A stretch of 64,000 bases of DNA from Isoetes taiwanensis (taxonomy: Eukaryota > Streptophyta > Lycopodiopsida > Isoetales > Isoetaceae): the NCBI GenBank assembly GCA_021234155.1, contig JAJEKV010000096.1:2791678-2855677 (forward strand), read 5' to 3'. Position 1 is the stretch's first letter; each line of letters opens with the position of its first letter. The notes under the pieces were generated by a model. That model ran no database searches and was not told the origin of the DNA. It saw only the letters and a list, made by a program, of their open reading frames with translations. This document shows positions 37,201 through 48,123 of this stretch, one piece after another. The translations under genes and the position numbers were made by a program.

Positions 37201-38300
37201 TTCCTACTTGTAGACTATCTCAAAGTCATATTCCTCGAGGAACTCCATCCACCTCCCTCAGTTGAGGTGGTTGGAATACATCTTTGGAGGCTCGATGGTG
37301 GGTATCAGTTTAGACTTCCTTCCCAAGAGATAGTGCCTCCATATTCTTAGCACACGACAACCCGCAAATAATTCTTGATCATGCGTTGGGTGGCCAGATC
37401 TCGGCGTCGTTCATCTTCACGAATCATCCTTACGCTCTTCTTGCATAAGCCTTTTGTAGCTATCTTACTCGCATCATTTGCTACAAGCTTATCTTTCTCG
37501 AGGTCGTGATCAAGGCAATTTGTCGTCGGGCTTCTTTCAACAATTCAAACCCCTTTTTGGGCTTTCTTGTGCCAATGCTCGCCCAATCTTTCACCTTCTA
37601 CGCCCATCGTCAGTGCGTTACTTGCGGGGCATTATCTTAGCAAAGTTCTTTATAGACTCCTATAGTACCACTACTGGCAGAAAGCTCGACCTCATGTACA
37701 TTCTTAGCCGACCCAGCGGAATTCTTGCTTCAATCTTGGCGGGATCCATTGAGATGCCTTCTCCCCGAGATCACATGACCAAGGTATTCCACCTTCTCCG
37801 CTATGGCGGAAGTGGCACTTCCGACAACTTGCATATAACTGGTGCCTCCTCAACTTCTCCAAAGACTCTTCTCAAGTGTTATAACGTGCTCTTCAAGGGA
37901 TCTGCTTATACACCAAAATGTCATCAAAGAAAAACAATCACAAAGGTGTCTAGGAACTCCTGAAGATATCGTTCATGAGCCTCTCATGAATGTCGCGGGG
38001 GCATTTGATAAGCCGAAAAGGCATTACCGCGGAATTCATAATGCCCATACCGCCACAAGACTCCGTTTATGGATATCTTCTTCCTTTATCCGGATCGATG
38101 ATAACCGACCTTAAGTCGATTTTGGAGAAGATCCTTGCTCCTTGTATTGATCCATCAAGTCATCGATCTTGGGGCGCATACTTGTTCTTAATGGTGTGCT
38201 TATTCAAACTGCCTATAGTCTATGCACATCCTTAAACTACCATCCTTCTTAACTTTAAGAGAATGGCGCTTCCAAATGGTGAGACACTAGGTCTAATGAA
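37200..38300 (-). pseudogene. Reverse transcriptase and RNase H region of the element
   Basis: Visible pieces in order on the - strand: CIDYR-like and LNKHTIKNKYA near 38,230-38,180, FSKIDLR-like near 38,120, NDIFR and FVIVF near 37,970-37,930, then DDILVY at about 37,925-37,908, the catalytic Asp pair. RNase H ends at FEIVYK near 37,220-37,200, followed by DALSRHP at about 37,190-37,165. Many one-base slips; not functional. Confidence 0.8.
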
Positions 38301-40400
38301 GCCTAGGGTCGAAGCAAAATACCTCGCCGCTTTAGTCGGATAACTCCTAAGTTGTCATTCTATATGGAGCTTTGCTTGTCGGCTTTGTTCCGGTTCGAGT
38401 GCTATCTGCACTCGACTCCCTGTAAGGAGGGAGGTGCTCGATCTCATCGTGAAAGAGATCGTGGAATTCGTGATCAAGCTAGCTATTTGCCTTGGCAACA
38501 ACTTCGAGCACCTTGTCTTCTTTACTTTCTTGGTCTTGGCTCTTCAATCTCAAGTTTGAAGATGTATGCCACTGCTCATTCTTGATGCACTTGAACAGCC
38601 CTTTAGAAGACATACTGCTGCATGATGGGAACAACTTCTTTACCGTGGATCTCAATGATCTTGTCGCCGGGCGTTGGGAAGGTCACCTTCTTTCTTTCAA
38701 TCAATAATGGCCCTCTTTGGTCCAAGGTAACTCCATACCTATGATCAAGTCGTATTTGCCAATGCCCATTACCTCCGGCCTTTATCGGATATTAATCCAT
38801 GGCAAGTCGATGTCGGTTGATTTCTTCTTAATTGCCGCATGCGCCTTCTTCGCTCCACTTGCTAAGACAACGGCCTTGGCTTTGACTTTAGTGGTTTCAA
38901 CTTCAACATTTGAACCATTAAGGGGATGCAAAGTTATGGCTACTTCCCGGTCTATCGGGACTATGAATGACTTAAGCTTTGGCCTTCCCCTCGGAAATTA
39001 CCTTATCTTTGGCTCTCTGCACTCTTATATCTATTGCGGAAAAGATATGACACTCACCACGAATGTATTCGCGGGCTTCCTCGCCCGTCGTCGTCCGAGG
39101 TGTCCCAATCTCCCAACTTACGCGAAAGGTTGCACTCATGGCGTATGGGCAGTTATTTGTCCCCTATGGCTTTGGAAGCACACAAACAAGCCTGCTTTTC
39201 CTATGCACTCCTGTCTCTTTTCCTTGGGCATGGCACGCGCAAAAGGACCGCCTTTGCTTTGGAGTAGTTTGACCCTTCCTGCTTGTCTTTGAAGGACACT
39301 GCTTCTTCTTCTCCTGCTGCTTCCCGATTACCACTATATGGGGCTCTAGCTGGTCACTTTGCATTTGTTCTCGGGCCCTAAAGCGCTTTCTTTGCCTTGC
39401 CTTTGTCACTGGTAATATTCTTTGCCTCGCCGCTATTACGGGGTCAGTTCTTACCAAGCTTATTGCCCTTGGACTAAAACCCGATCTTGTTCACAGGGTT
39501 TGTGCCCTTACAAACTCGCGGATCTCCTCATTCGGACCTTCAATGTGGCTTTCTCTTTGCGCCGCTTCTCACCCGCTTTGGCACGTACAACCTCGGCCTC
39601 ATGAATTCCTCACGTATATTTCTGGGTGACTTGTTGCCTTCTTTACCCAACTTTGTAAGCTATTTTGCATCATCTTTGGACTTGTGTTCCCCTTGGGCGT
39701 AGAGCAGAAGGCTTTAGCAAACTTTCTACGAACTTACAAGCATCCTGCTTAAGCCCATGTGCCTTTGCATAACCCTTCCACCAAATTAGATGCATCCTTT
39801 CCAGAGTTGGTACATTTGCCGCCTTTTTTGTCTTTATCCTTCATGCCATAAGCATTGCCGTACTCACTCATTTCGTCCAACCATGCCTCGCTTCTAATCG
39901 ACACGATTTCTCAGGAAGCTGTTCGATTCGGGCCTTCATACATTGCCCAATCACGGAAATCCTACAGCCTATACAGGTGGCGGAGGCTCACGGTGTCCCT
40001 TTGTCGTCATCTATGGCGTCCCTACGCCTTGCATCTGCGGGGTTTTTCTGCCTTGCATCTGTTGTTGGGATCTGGGCAGCTCTTCCTCTTCCCCGGTGGT
40101 CACGAGTCTACGAACTTGATCAGGGATTAGGCTTGGGGGACCTCCTTCTCTTCTTCTCTTCTTGTCTCTTCTGTTTCCGAGGCCGATGCTTGAGGCGGCG
40201 GCGTTACCCAGGCCCCGCTCCTACTAGCGGACGGCCAAGGCCTTTATCGTTCGGTCCGTCCTCATCGAGATATTTCCTCTTCTCGGGTGATGGCTCCAAA
40301 TTCCTCGAATAGGTTCCTTGCGGGTGGCACTGGGTGGACTCTGTTCTTCCATAAGTTCTCGTTGTCGTTCCCCGAGCTTAGGCCTCTAGGCTGCATACAC
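38301..40400 (-). pseudogene. Gag and protease region of the element
   Basis: Protease-like coding is supported by KYDLIIGMELPW near 38,765-38,715, resembling the IIGMPWL-type block after the flap. Upstream (40,400-39,000) are basic, lysine-rich pieces in several frames, consistent with gag and a nucleocapsid tail. A start codon lies near 40,385. I could not confirm a zinc knuckle. Heavily frameshifted. Confidence 0.5.
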
Positions 40401-40549
40401 AAGTAGTTCATGGCTATATGGTTAGTTTTACTTGTTCTCTTACATTATTTATGAGTTGGGGACACAAAATACATCAACAAAACATTTATAGTGCAAAAGA
40501 AATTATATTCATATTTTATAATATGCCAATACAAAATTAAAACTTAGGG

Positions 40550-42089
40550 ATCAAGGCGCTAATTATTCTTGATCGGCGGATAGGATGGATTATCCTCTAG
40601 GAACTTTTTCACTTGGGTCGTTCCCCCCGAATGACCCAAGTTCCTAAGGATGTTGGCTGAAGATCCATACGCAAAGCTCCCGCCAAGTCTTCCACTCTGC
40701 GGGTGGGAGGTATAAAGGCTGCGATCACACCGCCGATCTTCCTTGCTTTCAGAAGGTATGGGCGGTAAAACATCGAAAGTGCTACCGCTCTCTTTGCGAG
40801 GATGGTATACCTATTGTTGAGGGGCAACCGCCAGCGATGCCGGCCAAATCCACGATTGCGATTAGCATCGATACTCCTTCTTAAGCCTCAGGGGGTGAAT
40901 TTGCGGTGAATTACCGCTATTCTTCCATCCATGCAGCAGGGGAAGGTACCCATAACGACCTGGATTTGCGAGGTCCCCGGCCACTGCAGATCCAGCCTCA
41001 GGTGCGCTTTGCAAAGTCATCAACCTCCACCGTGGTGAGCTCCCTGTAGTCCCCCGATCGCTGTCGGAAGCCCCCCGAGGTCAATTAGCCTCTTCTCCGG
41101 GAGGTGCTGCCAAGAGCTTGCCGTCAGATGTTCGGGAGGTCACAGTGAGCGGATCCCCATCATTCTGTGGCGAACTCTTCCTCCGTCATTGGATTTTGTT
41201 CTCGGCCTTGTGCGCCTCCATAATCAGCCTCCTCGATTTGGCCAGAGGCTTGGATGCCGGAGGTGGACTCTCTTTTGTGTAAGTGTCGGCTTCCCTTACT
41301 TGGAGGGGAAGTCGGATGCTCCTCGGACGATGAAGTCATCCGGTCCGTTCTTGGGGTTAGTGCGGCAACTCTTGGTACGTACTCCCTTTCCCCGCTCTCC
41401 GGGGAGGTTTTGGATGTCGCCAGGCGAGAAACTCCTCGACTTGACAATAATGGGGGGCTAGGCTTGTAATGCCTAGCCCAAGGATGGCGCGACTCTAAGG
41501 ATTTTGCGGCTTCTCTCGAAGTCCCGCCACTCTTGTTACGCTTGTCGCCCTCTCTGGCGGGTCGAGCTCGGCGTAGTCTTCCCTCTTCCTCGATTTCTGT
41601 TCCTCCGAGTCCTCCTCTTCTTTTTCCTTCCCTGCTCATTTCATATTCGTAAGAGCCATTGCTCTCTTTGCTATGGCTAATGGGTCCCCGTCCATGGGGG
41701 GAATGGAGGTTTCCCCACGGTGTTCGTACGGTGGGTAGAAAGATTGCCAAGCGGTGTTAAAGAAATATTTGGTCCTATTGACGGTTAGGACCATTGGCTC
41801 AAGCGTCGTTAGCGCTTTGTTTGTCAGTACTTGGCAATGTTTGGAACATCGCCTAAAGGTCGCTTGCAGGGATTGCCTAGGAACAAAGTACCCACGCAAG
41901 GGGAAGCTGCACTAGTCTTTGGTTCTACCCTAGCTTGGAACTCGGACAAGACTCTCTACCGTAGCCGGGGTTGGCGTGCAAGGTTGCTTGGACATCTACC
42001 TCCTTAAGATATGGAAGATTTGGTCGATGTCGGCCTCTAAAGATGGCTATATTTGCACCATCCGGCAAGGAAAATCGAGAGGTTGCCAT
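40550..42089 (-). pseudogene. Unidentified ORF before gag
   Basis: The ATG at 42,089 is the first after the second hairpin module and opens with MATSRFSLPDGANIAIFRGR. Further on, in other frames, come a structured-looking block (about 41,880-41,700: RTKYFFNTAWQSFYPPY), then a long charged, Ser/Arg-rich stretch (41,650-41,160), then a block near 40,820-40,610 (RAVALSMFYRPYLLKARKIG). It ends near 40,550. It is separated from gag by about 150 bp. I do not recognise the family; it could be an extended gag N-terminus. Confidence 0.5.
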
Positions 42090-42389
42090 TGGTTAATTGC
42101 GGAAGAGGGTATCAACGTTTGCAAGAGCCTCGAGGGGAGTTGGGAAATCGGTTTGAGGCAGGAGCAGACTTGTAGGGTGCTATTTGAGGAATGAGGGACC
42201 TATTTATAAAAAGGGGAAACCCTAATTTTTTGGATGACTTGGAAAATTCGTGAGGTTGGGTGATCCTAGCCTATACTTGAGGTCAAAATGGGAATTTGAA
42301 GACTAGCTCGAAAGTGTTTGAACATGGTTGGATTACAAAAAGATGCTATACAACAGGTTGAAGATGGTTTGGACAAGTCCTGGTGAAGA

Positions 42390-42670
42390 AATGGTAGGAG
42401 GTCTCACGGCTCAGCCTCGCTCAAAAACTAAAAGTTTAGTTTCGACCCGGTAGCGGTGTGAGACATCAGTCCCATTTGGATCAAAACGTGTCCAATTTGG
42501 GTAAACTAAGGGTGTAAAGATGATGGGCTCATCAAATCAGATAGAATGGACCCCTTATTTGGTCAATTTGGAGCTGTTTTGGGCAAGTTTAACAAATCTC
42601 TCCACTTTACGCCTCGCTCAAAAACTAAAATTTAGTTTTGACTTGCGCCGGTATTTGTGACATCATCTTC
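42390..42670 (-). repeat. Hairpin pair 2, before the unidentified ORF
   Basis: Two imperfect stem-loops, about 42,394-42,468 and 42,600-42,662. Each contains TTTAGTTTTTGAGCGAGGC on the - strand, preceded by its partial complement (AAACTAAA) and flanked by GTCTCACA/TGTGAGAC-type ends. They are more decayed than the pair at 49.6-49.85 kb but have the same order and nearly the same spacing (about 206 versus 189 bp). Confidence 0.85.
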
Positions 42671-43959
42671 TTTCTGGCCTGCAAATGCCCTATTTTGCTG
42701 AAATAAAAAGCTAAAACTTACTAACTTGTCTTAATTAATCAAGTTCAGGCAATTAAAGTACACAAAATTGCTCTATATTACAAAATCTATTGTTTAAATT
42801 TGGGTTTTCCGACTATCCGAAAACTTTTTGGAATTTTTATTTAACTTGATTTCCTAAGGTTTCGAGCCTTTTGGCTGCCGGGAAAAAATTCCGATTTTCC
42901 AAAAATCGGACAAATTTCTTTGGCCATTCATTTGGGGTTTCAATTTTTCCCCTTTCTGGTTTCGCCTTCCAAATCCGGCATGCATATGCCATGCCACGAT
43001 GAACCGAAAATCATTGAAGGGATGATTTTGCCAAATAGCAAAGCCGTCTGCTTCTCCTTGCCGTTGCGACTGAATGCATAAGTGGGTTAGGCTGCAACTA
43101 TTCTAGCAAGAATCTGAAGGATATTAATTCATTGGTCCAACGATACGATTTCACGGATTGGATGCCCATACTTAGGTAATCTCTTATCTACTACAGACTT
43201 ACTCACCTGGCTTTAATGTTTATCATAATCATTATATGGCAGATTGCTAACCAGAATTTTGTATTTCCTTTAGCTATCTCTATTTTCTCTCTGTTTGCTA
43301 CTAGACCTTCGTCATTGACTGCATCATATTTATGGATGTCTTTTGCTCAGATTTAAGGATGGAAATATTCAATTGTGATTTGGCTTCTATTTCATCTGGA
43401 AAAAAAACCGATATCCAAAAATCAGTAAGATTTCTTTGCTTATGATTTCGATTTTCCCTTCCCAATCTTCTTTTGCATGCATATGCCATGATTGCTGTAT
43501 GATTTCGAGAACATTTCATGTGGATGCCCAGATTATTTTTGGAAAAATTCTGTGTGCTTACAGGTGGTTACGCCTTGCAAATAAGTTAGGGCTTATTTGA
43601 GCTTTCGTTTTCCTTAGTATTCTTGGTCATATTTCGTAGATGCAAAGGCTTGAAAGAACCAGGGGAGTACATAAACCTTTGTTTTATGCTATTAAGTTAC
43701 ATCTGTTTGATTGCGTGAGATATGATATTGGGATCCAATGTTGGTTTTAGTTCTTTTTCTTTCAATTATATAGTAGAAGGAGGAGACCACTCGATTTTTT
43801 CAATGCAAATAGTTTGAACTCCACATTTTTTCAATATCATATTTGTCTATTCTTATACAGCAGGTTCATTGATATCATAGCATATGGCAGTAGGAAGGTT
43901 TTATCAGATACATCATGGCCAAGGCCTTGAAACTTTAAGATAGATAGCTGATTTATGCT

Positions 43960-45470
43960 TCTCTTCTGCATGCAGAAACCACTATTCATTTCAAGGTCAC
44001 TTAACAACTGGCCACTGGAGTGCATCTAGAGCTGGAGTTTTTTACAATGGGAGAATATGTGGCAGCATAGAAGTATGCAACTTGCTAGATCATAGTCAGC
44101 AGCCTACAACTGCAGCAAGTATGTACGTTGAGTGTCTCATTGACAGACTTATGTGCTTCTTATAGAGATTTGTGTTAATGCTAGCATTGGCAAAATCAAA
44201 TGGTTAAGAAGTGCTTTTTTTAACTGGATAAACCACATGTAATACTTCAGTTAGGGTTTTGAAGGTCATAATTCGTTTGCCTGTTTGCCCTGATAGTTTT
44301 TTAACTGGATAGACCACATGTAATACTTAAGTTAGGGTTTTGAAGGTGATACTGCTCAGAGAAGTTTTTATCAAGGGTCTAACATAAAGTAACCATGCAT
44401 GGGTTAGCATATATCGTGGGAGTCAGTTTTGAATCAGTACCTAGCCACTGTCTGTGAGGTTTACTACAATTTTTATCAGGCAGTACCACCTCTGGGCCCT
44501 GGACTTCTCCATCTTATATTTCTGTCCCTACTAAATGCTGATGCTGGGTTGCCCAGTAAAGGTTCTCCAATACTATGCTTTAGATTGAAAATTTAATGGC
44601 AGATAACATATAGACATGCAGTCTACATCTTTTGACAAGCAAAGCTTCAGGCCCTTGGATCTAAAAGTAAGTACATTCTCTAGAGAAATATTCCAATTTA
44701 AATGAAATGTGGAGTGTTGTTTGTAATATGTCTAAAATTGACAGAGCCAGGATCCCCTTCTTAATAGTTTTATCCTCATTTAATGTTGATGCATGATCAC
44801 TCTTTCAAATGTGATTGCAGAGAAGAGCTGGGCGTCCAATCTATGACAGGTCAAGGTTCACCTTTAATGTGTAAGTATTGTTTTTTTTATGTATACAACT
44901 GAGCGAAATGATGTGGAACCAGCAGAGGATTGCCAGAACATTCAACTGAGGTAAAACAGGATCTTCATATTGCTACATGTAAATTAGTGTTGTTAGTATG
45001 TCTCTGGGCAATGCTTTCTGCTCCAACAAATATTCAATGCCATTTATGCTTTCGATGTACCATATGTGTTATTGCAATTACATTGTTAGTTTGGCAGCTG
45101 TTTATTTGCTTGGTAGGCATTTATATGTCAGTAGTATTTTGGAGCATAATTTCGCTCCAGAATTGTCAACTCAACTATTGGCTCTAACCACTTCTTCCTT
45201 TACCACTTCCTGCCATTCATCACAGAGGAAGTATGATTCTGGAGGCAGCAAGAGTTAGATGTTGAGAATGATGGCGAGTTTATGAGACCTTCTTTTGTAA
45301 ACTGGACCAAAGAACTGGCTAATACTATGTCTTTAATTGGCATTGTCAAGGGTGATGTAGAGAAGAAATCCACGAGCAATGGAAAGCCATATACCCGTTG
45401 CAGCTTATCCGTTTGGAAGACCTTTTACTGTCTATTTTTTTAGATCCAAATCTGGACAAAAAGTACAACG
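43960..45470 (+). pseudogene. Captured gene fragments, possibly OSB/SSB-like
   Basis: Exon-like pieces within the Helitron. One is around 43,965-44,120 (GHLTTGHWSASRAGVFYNG). A second is at 44,821-44,872, between a TGATTGCAG acceptor and a TGTAAGT donor (RRAGRPIYDRSRFTFNV). A third is at 45,250-45,410 (FVNWTKELANTMSLIGIVKG, then GKPYTRCSLSVW). The last resembles the OB-fold start of plant organellar single-stranded DNA-binding (OSB) proteins, where VANSVxLIG.V is followed by a strand ending in a similar pattern. This is a tentative call from pattern alone; a stop lies at the start of the third piece. Confidence 0.3.
44210..44350. repeat. Direct duplication of about 60 bp
   Basis: TTTTTTAACTGGATA(A/G)ACCA, then CATGTAATACTT(C/A)AGTTAGG and GTTTTGAAGGT, occurs at about 44,215-44,272 and 44,296-44,351, inside the Helitron. 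Confidence 0.85.
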
Positions 45471-46084
45471 AGGTAACTGATCTTCTCGCACGACATCTAA
45501 GGTCAGATGAATGCTACATCCTGAGCATGGCGAACATTATTTCTTTACAACTAATGCAATAAATGAAAGATCTTTCTGCTTTGCATAAAATAAAGATTTC
45601 CTGCAATGTACATGTTATGCAAAAAAGTTTATCAGGCTTTTCCTTTGAGCTACTATAAGATTCTTGAGAATTTGTTTGTTTTTGAGAAGGCCACATTATA
45701 TGATGATTTTGGCAATGATGTTTTCTTCTAGAGCTTGAATTGTTTGACACAGTTTAGGAATATGATGCAATTTTAGCTATGTTATCAGCTATGCATTTTG
45801 GCAGTTGGTAGCAATACATAAAGCATTAGTGACTTTAGAGATGGTGACCTTTAAACTTCTGAAAATTTGATCTGTAGCACAAGGGATATTCACATTATTT
45901 ATCCTCACACTATATTTGATGAAGGGACTAGAGAGTTGAGTGCTGGGACGCAAATTTGACAAACTGATTTGGCTAGATCCGAAAGAGGAAGTATTGTTTT
46001 ATTTATGATTTGCTTGGTAGGCATTCATATGTCAGTAGTATTTTGGAGCATAATTTCGCCCCAGAATTGGCTCTAACCATTGTC

Positions 46085-46365
46085 TTTGATAGCTGACAAT
46101 TGCTTCCTTACATTTGCAGATTTTCAAGGCTATGCATTAGTTTTGGCATGTGACCTGAGGCAGTGCCGTAAGGATTACACTTCTTTGGTCTCCTGTTGAG
46201 TGTCTAACCCACAGCCTCTTCAAGCCATAGAATTGCTTCCTTACATTTGCAGATTTTCAAGGCTATGCGTTAGTTTTGGCATGTGACCTGAGGCAGTGCC
46301 GTAAGGATTACACTTCTTTGGTCTCCTGCTCAGTGTCTAACCCACAGCCTCTTCAAGCCATTGTT
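46085..46365. repeat. Tandem duplication, about 127 bp x 2
   Basis: Two copies from TTGCTTCCTTACATTTGCAG to CACAGCCTCTTCAAGCCAT, at about 46,100-46,226 and 46,232-46,360, nearly identical. A separate segment (TTTGCTTGGTAGGCATT, then ATATGTCAGTAGTATTTTGG and onwards) is duplicated at 45,108 and 46,010. The Helitron interior has thus been rearranged repeatedly. Confidence 0.9.
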
Positions 46366-48123
46366 TCTTTGACATCATTGGCAGCCTAGATTCTCACACT
46401 TATGTGATTATTTCAACATAGAAATGGGTTCAAGATTTCTTAGGATACAATTATCTTGGATGATGAAAAAGTTTTCAATTTCAAGTAGATTCCGGGTACT
46501 TTAGCTGGGTTTAAAAAGTAGCCCTGGAAATGGAAGATATATAGTGTTAAAATTGATGTAATTGAAGTCTAGAATCTCAGATGAGTCATTCATGCGAAAG
46601 ATGCCCAGATAATCTTTTTTCCAAAGTGACAAGCACAAAGAAGATCTAGATGGTCATACGATCAGTAATTAATGTCTATTCTTGTGCGTCTTGAACTTTT
46701 TTCTCTGGCATATAACTTTTACCTTCAAGAAATGGACTGATTAACATCTTGACCCTCTGACATACTTTGGACTATTGACAACATGCAACTATTTTTCTGG
46801 TTGTATGTGGTTATTGGTGTTTATTTGGCATGATAGTTCCGCAGGGCCATGCAAAAAAGGTTCCCCTTTTAGTCTGAAAATAAGCGGAAAGCAGGCAATT
46901 GCTGGCTTATAGGCTCACAACTGTTTGTCTCTGAGATGTGGGGCACTACTCCGAAAATACAGCCAGCTCTTTATTCCAAATGAAATTTGACAAATCTTCA
47001 TATGTTTTACAAGCATGATGTTAAAAGACTTTCTATTCATTATTTGAGAACTTGAATTGGTCATGCAATTATTGGAAACACTTACTATTGCTTTTATATC
47101 AGAAAATCCTCTCTTCTGAAGATCATGTGCATCGTGTGCGCAGATTCTCGAAAGAGGAAGAAGATTTCTTCAGAATCTTCTAAGGAAAGAAAAAGATCTT
47201 TAGAATCTGCCTTTGTCTTTAATAATATTTAATCCATTCGCACGCTTCATTATTTAGAACCGGATCCATAAGCTCGAATATGATTTTTCCATATGCAAAC
47301 CCAAAATACGCAATACAAGCACTGGTAAAATTATAAGTTTATTTAATACTCAATAGTGCAATTGCCCACCTATAAAATTCAATTGGGTTATGTGGTCTCT
47401 CATAAAACGACAATGCAACTTAACCACCAAAATTTTTTTGGATAGTTGCGAAAACCAAATCTAAACAATAGATAACTAATCCAATCTACGATCCAATAAC
47501 TTTCCATACTATGAAAACTCTACACAAACAACATCAAGTACATCATCGTCGCCTTATGTTCAAACTTCAACTTCTAATTGAATTGTCAATGGCCCAAAAC
47601 TACTTGATTGACTATGCCATTCTTTATAATACACAAATTACTTATTATAAATCGACAACATCCTACACAATCTCATTTCCAAGGCATACAAATCAAATTT
47701 ATGTACTTATATCGAAACTATCGTGACCATATTATAAGCTTTTAATCATGTCATCACTTTTAATTTTCTTTAGTTAAATGGTGTAAATATGTTGCTAAAT
47801 TTAGGTAGTTCATTCATTTTAAGCAATCCTATCCTTTCTTTTCCTACTTAATTCTACTATAACAAGTTCATATCTCAGATGAGGTTTTATGTATAGAAAA
47901 GAAGTAGATCCTTGCGACATTCGAGATTGGAATTCCATCGACTGCCAAATCCTTGCATACCTATGTTGTTGTGGAGCTTAAAGTTTACAAATGCCAAATC
48001 ACTCATGACATCCTTATGGCACTATTTTAAAGCCTACTAATGCAAAACCATTCTACAATCCACATTTGCTAAAGCCCGGCAACGCCGGGCACCATGACTA
48101 GTTTCAATTAGTTATAAAAACTT

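Larger units (their letters stand above)
42786..48101 (+). mobile_element. Helitron, non-autonomous, nested in the LTR element
   Basis: The 3' end is textbook: a 7-bp stem with 3-base loop (GCCCGGC AAC GCCGGGC, 48074-48090), then ACCATGA, then CTAG (48098-48101), followed by T. The proposed 5' end is TCTATTGTTTAAATTTGGG at 42,786, preceded by A. Support for that end is weaker: a diverged copy of the same 47 bp lies inverted at 47,427-47,472, again as A|TC. No Rep/helicase is visible, so it is non-autonomous. Removing it joins the H3-like ORF, 22 bases after its stop, to the hairpin spacer. Its interior looks like pieces of introns and exons from a captured gene. Confidence 0.75.

Noticed and set aside
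38352-40312. Long + strand open frames, e.g. 38717-39292
   Set aside because: They are antisense shadows of the retroelement's gag-pol, which is coded on the - strand.
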